Below are positions 1 to 7,930 of a stretch of DNA of 22,110 nt, in pieces; within the stretch, counting starts at the first letter, position 1; each line of letters starts with the position of its first letter. The stretch is from Saprolegnia diclina VS20. Lineage: Eukaryota > Oomycota > Saprolegniomycetes > Saprolegniales > Saprolegniaceae. The notes under the pieces were generated by a model. It saw only the letters and a program-made list of their open reading frames with translations. It was not told the DNA's origin and did not search any database. Location: NCBI RefSeq assembly GCF_000281045.1, contig NW_008246108.1, positions 381,543 to 403,652 of the forward strand, in the 5' to 3' direction. The position numbers were made by a program, and so were the translations under genes.

Positions 1-1
1 T

Positions 2-256
2 AGAAGCCATGGGCCGTCCGACGTACACTCGCGCTGGCGAGGCCAGAGTCCCACGCCTGTCGTTCGGGAATTGCTTGAAGCGAGCGCGAGGGTTGATGTG
101 GGTACATACATGCACGACAGGCCGGGCGCCGACGCGCTGGCGGAAAGCGACATCGCAGCGATCCGTGCATCGTGCTGCGTCAACGACGGTGCTGCACGCG
201 GCCTGTCGCCAGCTGTCCGACGCGTGGTCGGTTGTCGAAGGTGGGTGGCGCCATAA
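2..256 (+). CDS. possible 3' end of a gene entering from the left edge
   Basis: A reading frame is open from base 2 to a TAA at 254-256. The part from about base 50 reads TPVVRELLEASARVDV and then an acidic, alanine-rich stretch ending RRWVAP. The VVRELLEA-type string faintly recalls the second helix of an ankyrin repeat, but one partial unit is not enough to assign a family. Many codons end in C or G, as in the firm genes here. There is no in-frame ATG near the left edge, so if this is real the start lies outside the window, perhaps with an intron ending near base 46. It could equally be chance open frame in GC-rich DNA. Confidence 0.25.
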   Translation, partial: RSHGPSDVHSRWRGQSPTPVVRELLEASARVDVGTYMHDRPGADALAESDIAAIRASCCVNDGAARGLSPAVRRVVGCRRWVAP

Positions 257-260
257 ATAT
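253..260 (+). promoter_or_regulatory. TATA-like ATAAATAT upstream of the small membrane protein gene
   Basis: An AT-only octamer in otherwise GC-rich sequence, 86 bases before the ATG at 346. Its position fits a core promoter with a short leader, but function is inferred only from position and composition. Confidence 0.3.
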
Positions 261-345
261 GCATTTTCACCCGTGAGCTCGAGTTTGCCCTTTCCCAACT
301 TCAACGGGTCCTGGCTCTCGCAGTGATACACACGCGTGCTGTCGG

Positions 346-630
346 ATGGAGGCGACCGCCGCCCATAGCATCCGCGCGGTCTCGCAGGTGACGGTGCCGC
401 CGCTGCACCCGGCAGCGTACGTCGCTCTCTCGCTCTCGGTGCTCGCCATCTACCTCTGGCTCGTCCACGCCTTCGAGTCGTCCGTGCATCTCCACCAGAA
501 GAAGGACCGCGCGTCGCTCATCGCGCGGCAGTTCTACCTCGAGCAGCGCAAGCGCCGGTCGCAGCATCCGCCACGCCTCGACGCCATCCCCGAAGAACGT
601 CTCTCCAACACCACGTCAGCTGACGTCTAG
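346..630 (+). CDS. small single-pass membrane protein, family unknown
   Basis: A 94-residue open frame with an ATG at 346 and a TAG stop. Residues about 25-43 (AAYVALSLSVLAIYLWLVH) form one hydrophobic membrane segment. After it comes a strongly basic, Arg/Lys/Gln-rich tail (LHQKKDRASLIARQFYLEQRKRR), which would place the C-terminus on the cytosolic or matrix side by the positive-inside rule. There is no cleavable signal peptide and no catalytic motif. The layout resembles small accessory subunits of membrane complexes (respiratory, ER translocation or glycosylation), but I do not recognise the family. Codon choice matches the neighbours. Its stop is only 27 bases from the stop of the convergent pseudouridine synthase gene, so the two 3' ends must overlap as transcripts. 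Confidence 0.6.
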   Translation: MEATAAHSIRAVSQVTVPPLHPAAYVALSLSVLAIYLWLVHAFESSVHLHQKKDRASLIARQFYLEQRKRRSQHPPRLDAIPEERLSNTTSADV

Positions 631-657
631 GGTGCAAGTCTAGTAATATTTAGCGCT

Positions 658-1769
658 TTATTTTGAGGCCGTCGGCTTGGGCTGCACCTCGAGCACATAG
701 CCCTTCTGGAGGTCGGCGAGGCGGTACGGACCATACTCGACGCGGATGAGACGCTTGACGATGAGTCGCACGTGGGCGAGCGCCTTGCGTACTTCGCGGT
801 TCTATCATCAAGCGAAGCGCATTGTATGTTGTCGAGGGACTGAATGATCGTCGAATTACCTTGCCTTCGCTGAGCTTGACCTTGAGCCACGAGTCCTTGT
901 CCTTGGTCGACTCGATCGTCACTTGGATCGGGCGGTACTTGACGCCGTCGACGACTGCGCCCTTCTGCAGCTCGGCGATCTTGGACGGAAGCACCTGACC
1001 ATAAGGCGAGAGGGTTAGTCTGCTGAAGTTATTGCGTCAACGAGTGGAGTGTACCTGGCCACGCACGAGCACGCGGTATGTGCGCTGCACTTCAAACTGC
1101 GGGTGCTCGAGCTCGCGGGCGTAGGCGCCGTCGTTCGTCAAGAGCAAAAGGCCTTCCGTGTTGAAGTCGAGGCGACCCTAGTCACGAAAGTCCATGCATT
1201 TGGTCGCAAAAGGCACGCAAGGAAGACGTACGACAGCCATAATGTGATGCTGCATGCCCATCTTCTTGAGCCGGTCCATGATGGTCGGGCGGCCTTGCGG
1301 GTCGTTGGTCGTCACAAGCTCCTGCGTTGGTGTGTGAGATCCCAGATCGTATTTGCTCAAGCTACGTACGCCCATGAGCTTGTGCGCGATCCAGACGCGG
1401 CGCTTGTCCTTGAACGTCACCGGCTTGTCGTCGACCGTGATCAAGTCGTCCATGGTAACGTTGTGGGCGACGTTGTCGATCTAGCGGAGCGTGAAGTGGT
1501 GGCCATAGACTACGCGAAGTTACAAGAATGCCATTGACGGTGACACGGCCGTCTTGAATGATCTTTTCGGCTTCGCGGCGCGAGCTCACGCCACTGAGCG
1601 CGAGCCGCTTGGCGAGGCGGAGGGCGTCGGTGGGCGCGATCGGGATGATCGGGCCTGTCGTCTTGGCTGAGATCTTATTGCGGTACTTGGTCTTCTCAGC
1701 GATCTGCTCGGGCGTGAGCTTCGTGCTCTTGATCGTGATGCAGCGGCGGAAGATGCGCGCGGCCAACAT
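658..1769 (-). CDS. RsuA/RluB-family rRNA pseudouridine synthase, probably organellar, six exons
   Basis: Exons 1769-1524, 1480-1370, 1321-1232, 1177-1055, 994-860 and 801-658 join, all in phase 0, into 282 residues. The introns are 43, 48, 54, 60 and 58 bases, all GT-AG. Domains in order: a basic N-terminus ([14 protein letters not shown]) resembling a mitochondrial presequence; an S4 RNA-binding domain about residues 50-100 ([22 protein letters not shown]); then the catalytic domain with [12 protein letters not shown], the family signature [17 protein letters not shown] (catalytic Asp about residue 153), and the C-terminal [10 protein letters not shown] and LIRVEYGPY motifs. The family isomerises a uridine in ribosomal RNA of bacteria and organelles, so a mitochondrial large-subunit target is likely but inferred. 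The gene is intact. It faces CSN2 head-to-head across 684 bases and ends tail-to-tail with the small membrane protein gene. Confidence 0.92.
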
Positions 1770-2453
1770 GGTCGAGGTGGCAGCAAATGAAGCAGTCTCG
1801 TTTCACTGGTCGCCATATCTACCAATGGCATCGCGCATTGCCAATGGAATGGATTTCATTGGCAAATAAAGGATTATAAAACGCAGTCAAATCTAGGTCT
1901 TTATAGCCAATCCCGTTTGAATTGCTAGAGCAGCCGAACGCCAATTGGTTGAAATGGTGGCATTTCGCCATAGGAGCCAATCGATGGCATAACCGTAGAT
2001 TTCTAACCGGTTTAAACGAGACTTCAATCCGCTTTGGCAAACTGAAACATCAAACTAGCCGATGATACAACCTGCTGCTTGAGCACTCCACTTCATGAGC
2101 TTGGAGGTCTCGTGCTTCTCGCAGCTCCGTCCATTCTGTAGCCGAGGGAGCCAACGCCTCAACATCCAGGTCCAACCGGTTTGCATTCGACACGGTTACA
2201 ACTTATCGACTCGGCTTTCCATGTAGCCATGCCCGCTTCCTTTGATGCACGGCCTAGCGTTAACACACAGGGCGATCGATATGACTCGGCTTTGCCGGTA
2301 CGCTACATGCGCATCCGTGTGTTCTACCGTTGCCGCCCCACCGGGTAGTCAACCGAGACCACGAAGCTACCGACTAGGATTATCCAACCGGTTGTCGAAC
2401 GGTCTGTCCGGATACACTATCCGGGCCGAAGATCGGCGCATCGGGCGGCAGGC
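1770..2453. promoter_or_regulatory. divergent intergenic region between the pseudouridine synthase and CSN2
   Basis: There is no convincing gene in these 684 bases. The half nearer the pseudouridine synthase holds a cluster of CCAAT/ATTGG boxes between 1822 and 1981. The remainder holds three copies of the palindrome AACCGGTT at 2005-2012, 2174-2181 and 2386-2393. The stretch presumably carries both promoters and the CSN2 leader. Confidence 0.6.
1822..1981. promoter_or_regulatory. cluster of CCAAT boxes
   Basis: Seven CCAAT or ATTGG pentamers lie at 1822, 1841, 1858, 1907, 1941, 1944 and 1977 (first bases), within 53-212 bases upstream of the pseudouridine synthase ATG. CCAAT is the known target of the NF-Y/HAP complex in eukaryotes. 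The density here and the recurrence before other genes in the window support a promoter role. Confidence 0.55.
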
Positions 2454-4243
2454 ATGAGCGACGAGGAAGAGTACGAGTTCGAGTACAGCGACGAAGATGA
2501 CATGGGCGACGTCCAGGACGAGGAGTCGGTCGAGGTCCGCCTAGAGAACCAGTACTACGTGGCGAAGGGTCTCAAGGAGGACTGCGCGCCGGCGGACGAC
2601 GGCCTCGCGGTGGACGCGGCCTTCGCCGAGGTGCTGGCGCTCGACGACGACGGCGAAAGCATCTGGGGCTTCCGCGCGCTCAAGCAGCTCATCAAGTGGC
2701 AGCTCCGGCGCCACCGGCTCGAGGCGGCCATGGGCCACTACGAAGCGCTGCTCAAGCGCATCTCGACGTCCGCGACCATCACGCGCAACATGGGTGAGAA
2801 GGGCGTTAATGGCATCCTCGACTTTGTCTCCAACACGCCGCATGCTAGCAGCACCGCAGCGTCGTCCGGTGCGCTTCGCCGATCGATAGCCCCTGGCGAT
2901 CCACCTCGTCTTCGACTAGTAGATGACACGAGCTGGTCGATCCTCCAACAGTTCTACGAGAAGACGCTCGAGACGCTCCAGAAGAAGGAAACGCGCAACG
3001 AGCGCCTCTGGTAGCTCTCATATGGACGTTGCTTGGTCTCATGCTCGAGACGGCGTAGGTTCAAGACGAACCTCAAGCTCGGGAATGTGCTCTTTGAGCA
3101 GATCGAGGCTGCGCCGGACGCGGCCAAGCACCTCCGCCTCTTCCAGATTGTCAAGGAGCTCCTCGCGTCCTGCGACGCCCTCGACACGGACGTGGACGAC
3201 GAGAACGGGCCGAATCTCAACGTCAAAAAAGACTCGCAGCTCCTCGAGGTGTATGCCCTTCAGATTCAGCTCTACACAGCGCAGAAGGACAACAAGAAGC
3301 TCGACGAGCTGTACGAGAAGGCGCTGCGCGTCAAGCCCGGCGTCGCCCACCCGCGCATCATTGGCGTCATCCGCGAGTGCGGCGGGAAGATGCACATGAT
3401 GCAGGAGGCGTGGGACTTGGCGCGAAGCGACTTTTTCGAGGGCTTCAAGAGCTACGACGAGGCTGGTGAGCCGCGCCGTCTCCAGTGCCTCAAGTATCCA
3501 CTCCTCGTATTGGATCGTTTGTGGATACTCATGGGATACATTCGGATAGGTATCTTGTGCTGGCCAACATGCTCAGCGACTCGAAGATCAACGTGTTTGA
3601 CTCGCAAGAGGCCAAGCCATACGAGAACGACAAGGCGATCTCGGCCATGACCGAGCTCACGGACGCCTTCTTGCACAACGACATTCGCGCGTTCGGTATG
3701 CTCGTCAATTCCCGTATCGTATCAAGTTGATACTGTTGTAGAATCGATTCTCAAGCGCCATCATGACAACATTATGGGAGACGGCTTCTTGAAGCAGTAC
3801 ATTACGAACCTCCTCAAGACCATCCGCAGCAAGGTAAGGTATCCTCGATCGCACCGCGGCTGATAGCAACTAGGTCTTGCTCAAGCTCGTCAAACCGTAC
3901 CAGATGGTCCATCTCTCCCACTTGGCCGCGGTTGGATCCCTTGTCCTCTTTGAGAATTTAGAAATGGACGATGCGAGTAGGAGCTCAACGGCATCTCGGA
4001 GCGCGACGTTGAAGAGCTCTGCGCGTCGCTCATCTTGGAAGGTCGCCTCGTCGGTCAAATCGACCAGATCCAGGGCCGCCTAGTGCTACCGTACATGACT
4101 ACACACTAGATTCTGGTGTCGCTCACGACTAAGGTACTAGGCGACGCAAGGCCGAAAGCACCAAAACGTACATGGCGCTCGACGACTGGAGTAGCAAGCT
4201 CGACAAGCTCCGAGGACTTCTGAACCAAAAACAAGTCGACTAA
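2454..4243 (+). CDS. CSN2: COP9 signalosome complex subunit 2 (eight exons)
   Basis: Exons 2454-2868, 2920-3010, 3059-3493, 3550-3695, 3742-3833, 3874-3930, 3981-4090 and 4141-4243 give 482 residues, against about 443 in animals. The match runs the full length: an acidic N-terminus (EEEYEFEYSDEDD), LENQYYVAKGLKED, WGFRALKQLIKW, ILQQFYEKTLE, LYTAQKDNKKL, GVIRECGGKMH, CLKYLVLANML, FDSQEAKPYEND, then the PCI winged-helix part (KLVKPYQMVHLSHLA, ILEGRLVGQIDQI) and a C-terminal TYMALDDWSSKLDKL helix. CSN2 is a PCI scaffold subunit of the complex that removes NEDD8 from cullins, acting in nucleus and cytosol. The extra length sits mainly in exon 1 and around residues 120-145. The first intron (2869-2919, 51 bases) is in frame with no stop, so its retention would add 17 residues; its splicing is the least certain part. 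The last intron (4091-4140) was placed by reading frame. Confidence 0.93.
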
Positions 4244-4467
4244 GCGCGGACTATCGATATCCCGTACGAGTCGACTAAGTATCCATACCAACACGACCAT
4301 TTTGTTCTATAAACGCTATCCTTCTTTGTTAGTAGCTTGAGCAAGGTGCCATCGCGAATCAAGGAACCGATATGGGGTTAGGGTAGGGCTAGGGTTCGTG
4401 AACCGCGGACCTGCTAGATAGATGGATAGATAGATAGATCATCCAAACGACACAAGGATTAATGGCC
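4244..4467. repeat. telomere-like and GATA simple-repeat tract in a convergent gap
   Basis: Between two 3' gene ends, bases 4374-4396 read as degenerate TTAGGG/TAGGG/CTAGGG units, followed at about 4415-4440 by a (GATA)n-type run with one variant unit. Both are short. No gene is seen here. Confidence 0.7.
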
Positions 4468-5397
4468 TTAGGGCAAGCCCACAAGTCGCTGCATTTTCTC
4501 CTGCACAAACGCGTGAAAGGTAATTGGCGGGTACTTGGCCCCATGGGTGATGTGCTCGCAGCTCGGAATGCACTCGATGGTGGCGTCGCCATTGAGCATG
4601 ATGAAGCAAGCGATGCTCTTGCGGAGTCCGTGGCCGCCGTCGACGCGATGGGGCGTCGCGACCCACGCGTCGTTGGTCCAGCGCTGGAGCACGTCGCCAA
4701 GGTTGACAAAGAGCCCGTTCGGCTGCGCGTTCACCGGCACCCAAGCGTCGCTGCTCCGCGTCTGCACCAAGAGCGCATCACGCGTCGCGTCCAAGTTCAA
4801 GATCGTGAATGGCACCGAGTCCGTGTGCTCGGCAAAGCGGCGGCGAGACGACGACGGTGGGTAGTAGTTGAGCTTGACCGAGTCGGGCGCCGTCGACGTC
4901 CGCGATGCAAAGTACGTTACATCGACGTCTAGCGCCATCGCAAAGTGGCCAAAGAGCGTTTTCGAGAGGGCTTTCATCGCCGCGTAGTACGCCTCCATGG
5001 TCGCCTGGAAGCCCTCGACGGGCGGCCACACGTTGGGGCGACCGTGCACGTCGACCGCCGGATCGACGATCGCCGGGTTGGAGAACGCAAACTTCTCGAC
5101 CGGGTCGTTGGGCTCGCCGCGTCGGCCCATGAAAGCGGCGACGTTCTCGGTGCCAAAGCTCGAGTAGCCGCGGTCGTCGGCGGCGTTGGCTGGCGTGCAC
5201 TGCTGCTTCTGTGGTAGCGGGAGCGTAAAGAAGGCGTCCATGGCCTCCCAGACGTCGGCGAGAAGACGAGGCGAGATGCCATGCTGCACGAGGTGGAAGC
5301 AGCCGGACGTGGTGCAGGCCGCTGCAATGTCCCGCGCGACCACCTCCGCGGGCTGCGAGAGGTCGACGATCGCCAGGCCGTCGGCGTCTGTCATCAT
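4468..5397 (-). CDS. 2-oxoglutarate/Fe(II)-dependent oxygenase, isopenicillin N synthase-like
   Basis: An intronless frame of 309 residues from the first of two adjacent ATG codons (5397; the second is at 5394). The open frame continues upstream, but that part overlaps the divergent gene and lacks family similarity. An N-terminal DIOX_N-like region (AIVDLS, SGCFHLVQHGI) is followed by the double-stranded beta-helix domain: LNYYPP (about 176-181), the metal ligands His191 and Asp193 in EHTDSVPF, distal His250 in ATPHRV, and the 2-oxoglutarate-binding Arg/Ser pair in RKS (259-261). All key residues are present, so it should be active. Relatives include ACC oxidase-like, flavonoid, gibberellin and beta-lactam enzymes, and the substrate cannot be read from sequence. 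Length is typical (300-350). It is transcribed away from another 2OG-like gene across 133 bases. Confidence 0.9.
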   Translation of the reverse strand: MMTDADGLAIVDLSQPAEVVARDIAAACTTSGCFHLVQHGISPRLLADVWEAMDAFFTLPLPQKQQCTPANAADDRGYSSFGTENVAAFMGRRGEPNDPVEKFAFSNPAIVDPAVDVHGRPNVWPPVEGFQATMEAYYAAMKALSKTLFGHFAMALDVDVTYFASRTSTAPDSVKLNYYPPSSSRRRFAEHTDSVPFTILNLDATRDALLVQTRSSDAWVPVNAQPNGLFVNLGDVLQRWTNDAWVATPHRVDGGHGLRKSIACFIMLNGDATIECIPSCEHITHGAKYPPITFHAFVQEKMQRLVGLP

Positions 5398-5530
5398 GCC
5401 AATTCGAACATGAAAATGATCGGTGCTACAACCGATCTGATTGGATGGTGACTTTGAAAGGCTATTCTTTTTGGCCAATCCAAAGCAGCGAAATCTTGCC
5501 ACCTGCCAGTCAGAACAGGACAACGGGCCA
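5398..5530. promoter_or_regulatory. 133-base bidirectional promoter between two 2OG-oxygenase-like genes
   Basis: The gap between two divergent starts contains ATTGG at 5440-5444 and CCAAT at 5475-5479; a third CCAAT (5528-5532) overlaps the plus-strand ATG. It is too short for two independent promoters, so shared elements are likely. Confidence 0.55.
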
Positions 5531-7789
5531 ATGCAGCCGGGCAGTGCAGCGCTGGATCCGTGGCGGCCACGCGCCTTTGCCGTCACCCAAGGTGACGCCT
5601 CTGTCCTTGTCGATGACAAGCAGCTCGACTTGCCAGTTGACAACGCCGTCGCCGCCAGCCTCGTGGCTCGCTTTGGCAACAGAGTGTCCTCAGCACACAT
5701 CGACGCGACGTTGGCGCAGGGTCTGAAGAGCGTGCAGCGGTTTGTCAAAGGCGTGCTCGTGCCGGAAGGGCCGTTCACGCTCGCGCTGTCGCAATTAGCG
5801 CTGGACACTCTCGGCGGCGACAACACGTTGTCCTTCACGCCTCTCGACAGTAGCCCACCGGGTACGTTTGGCCGACTGCTTTTCGTCTTGCCGTCAGACT
5901 ACGACGGTGGCAAGGTTTGCGTCGACCACCAAGATGTCGACCTCGCTCCGCACAGGATTCTTGCACTGTATAATGCCACGTCACTGACTACCGCGCCGGT
6001 CACCCGCGGCTACCGCGCCATCCTCGTCTACCACCTCATCTACACGAGTCCGACGGCCCACGTCCGCTGCGCACCCGCTTCTGACGCCGATGCCCTCGAC
6101 GCGTGGCTCTGCGCCGCAGCCAGCGCCAACTCGCCGGCGTGGCTCTACGCCTACGCGCTCCGAGGGCCCATTTCAAATCTCGCCTTTAACGCGCTCTGTC
6201 CCGCCGACCTGCGCCTCGTTCGTGACGTGGCAGCGTCCGGGCGCTTTGACGTATGTCTTGCGCACCTACGTGACGGCGTCTACGACGAGTGGAAGATACT
6301 CTCCGAGATCGCACCGTACCCATGGTGTGGGCTATCGACGGCCGCCGCCGTTGGTCTCATCGGCCAAGACGTGTGTACCTCAATGTCAACCTGTCTTGTC
6401 GTGTGGCGAACGACGTCCCGCTTGCACTTTGCGAGCGTCGATGCCGCCCTTTCCGCTCTGGAAGCTGCAGTGAACGATGCACCGGTGTGGGGGTACGTGT
6501 CGCGCAAGGCACTGGCCGCCGCTGTCATCTCAACCTACGCGGTCGTCGCCACTTCGTCGATGGACCGCGCGCGCTTGACGGCCACCCTCTCGCAGCTCGA
6601 CGATGTCGGCCTCGTTCAGAGCTTCTTGGGACGGTATTGGCACACGCACCTGACGCCGGTCGCCACCGTCGCTCCCTGGATCCACGCGCAGCTGGTTCGG
6701 TTTGGCTGGACGTCGCTGGCCGAGAGCCTTAGCGTGTTTGTCTACCATGCGCGTAGCGTTGGGGCACCGGCTTTTGTCGCTAGCCTCGCCGGGCTTGGCG
6801 ACCTCTGCCCGGCCCTCGACGCTCCAAAATCGCTCGAGCTCCTCAAACAACTCTACCACAAGCTCCTTAGCACATGTGACGTGTGGCGCCACGACGTTGC
6901 AACCCAAGTCGATACGGTCGCGTATCTGATCATGCTCGAGATGCACTTGGACCGTGCGCACGAGAGCGGGCACTGGCTGGCGCATCGTCTGCCGCCCCAC
7001 GCCACGGCGTGCATTGACGCCTACCTCGCGCGCACCGCGACCCTCTCAACTGTACTCACGAAGCTGCCACGCTTCGAGGTTGTTGTCCCAGCTCTCGTGC
7101 TGGCACAGGACCGAGCGCCGCAGCTCATGCTCGGCCATGACGTCGCCCGCTACACTGCGCTGCTGGCGAAAATACCGGCATCGATCGCACCCGAGGAGAG
7201 CGGCGACCACGAGCTCGTGGCGGCTACGATTGCGCACCTGCGCTGGCACCATCTGAACGTCAAAGCTCTCGAGGCGTGCATGGCCAAGGCGTCGTTCCTC
7301 GCGATCCCAGCGTTTCTGTGGTTTGCACGCGAGCACCGTTTGGTACAAGGGGACTCGGAGATCTCACTCCTCGCCGCCGGGATCGCCCACGTCGTCGCGC
7401 AGCACAGCTGGTCGGAGCACCGGATTGCGCAAGCGAGACTCTATTACCACTCGCTTAATGTCGAGGCGTCGGTCGCGGTCGATGCGTTTACGTTCTTTGC
7501 GCATTTTGCACCAAGCGAGATGCGCGCCTTCGCCCAGACGTGGCTGAGTAGCACGACCTCGTACCGCCCGATCTACCATCTTCTCAAGGACCACAGCGAC
7601 GTCCTGCGACGCCACACCAGCAGCAGTGTCTATGCGGACGTGGTGCAAGCTGGCATCGACCGCATGCACCAAGGACGCTTGCAGCCGGATGCCATAGGTC
7701 GCTCGGCCGCCGAGGCGATGGCGTACTTTCTGCAGTGCCACAACGACGTAGCCGGCGTCAGTGTGAATGGCCGTGCGACGTCTACCTAG
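5531..7789 (+). CDS. large protein with degenerate 2OG-Fe(II) oxygenase-like N-terminal domain
   Basis: A continuous frame of 752 residues from the first in-frame ATG at 5531; the open frame begins earlier but without an ATG. Residues about 75-170 resemble the prolyl-4-hydroxylase-like fold found in large fungal and protist proteins: GTFGRLLFVLPSDYDGGKVCV, then a beta-hairpin leading to APVTRGYRAILVYHLIY, which corresponds to the family's 'PVTsGyRvtLtYnL' strand. In active members this fold carries an HxD before the GxFG turn and a His just before 'PVT'. Here those places read FTPLDSS and NATSLTTAPV, so the metal triad seems lost. The remaining ~580 residues are rich in Ala, Leu and His, look helical, and carry no motif I know. 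No introns, signal peptide or membrane segments are obvious. It may be a pseudoenzyme or binding scaffold; the fold assignment comes from remembered motif patterns. Confidence 0.75.
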   Translation: MQPGSAALDPWRPRAFAVTQGDASVLVDDKQLDLPVDNAVAASLVARFGNRVSSAHIDATLAQGLKSVQRFVKGVLVPEGPFTLALSQLALDTLGGDNTLSFTPLDSSPPGTFGRLLFVLPSDYDGGKVCVDHQDVDLAPHRILALYNATSLTTAPVTRGYRAILVYHLIYTSPTAHVRCAPASDADALDAWLCAAASANSPAWLYAYALRGPISNLAFNALCPADLRLVRDVAASGRFDVCLAHLRDGVYDEWKILSEIAPYPWCGLSTAAAVGLIGQDVCTSMSTCLVVWRTTSRLHFASVDAALSALEAAVNDAPVWGYVSRKALAAAVISTYAVVATSSMDRARLTATLSQLDDVGLVQSFLGRYWHTHLTPVATVAPWIHAQLVRFGWTSLAESLSVFVYHARSVGAPAFVASLAGLGDLCPALDAPKSLELLKQLYHKLLSTCDVWRHDVATQVDTVAYLIMLEMHLDRAHESGHWLAHRLPPHATACIDAYLARTATLSTVLTKLPRFEVVVPALVLAQDRAPQLMLGHDVARYTALLAKIPASIAPEESGDHELVAATIAHLRWHHLNVKALEACMAKASFLAIPAFLWFAREHRLVQGDSEISLLAAGIAHVVAQHSWSEHRIAQARLYYHSLNVEASVAVDAFTFFAHFAPSEMRAFAQTWLSSTTSYRPIYHLLKDHSDVLRRHTSSSVYADVVQAGIDRMHQGRLQPDAIGRSAAEAMAYFLQCHNDVAGVSVNGRATST

Positions 7790-7889
7790 CTAGTGACGAT
7801 ATCTTCCACAAGTACTCAACCGTACTAGTATAAGCTTGTTCACGGGCATGGGTCGAGTGGATCGTCGAGAGCGCACTTGCTGAAAGGCC

Positions 7890-7911
7890 ATTGGCTGTTG
7901 CGGGAGCCAAT
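7890..7911. promoter_or_regulatory. paired inverted CCAAT boxes before the TruA gene
   Basis: ATTGG (7890-7894) and CCAAT (7907-7911) stand in opposite orientation 12 bases apart. The second overlaps an in-frame ATG at 7910, which is one reason the ATG at 7931 is preferred as the start. Confidence 0.45.
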
Positions 7912-7930
7912 GGATTTTGGCGGTTGCAGC

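Noticed and set aside
5441-5530. Upstream extension of the 752-residue protein
   Set aside because: The open frame there starts with TTG, not ATG; the first in-frame ATG is at 5531, and the extra bases hold CCAAT boxes.
5398-5838. Upstream extension of the 2OG-oxygenase open frame (to 456 codons)
   Set aside because: It overlaps the divergent 752-residue gene, has no similarity to the family, and the protein begins normally at the ATG pair 5394/5397.
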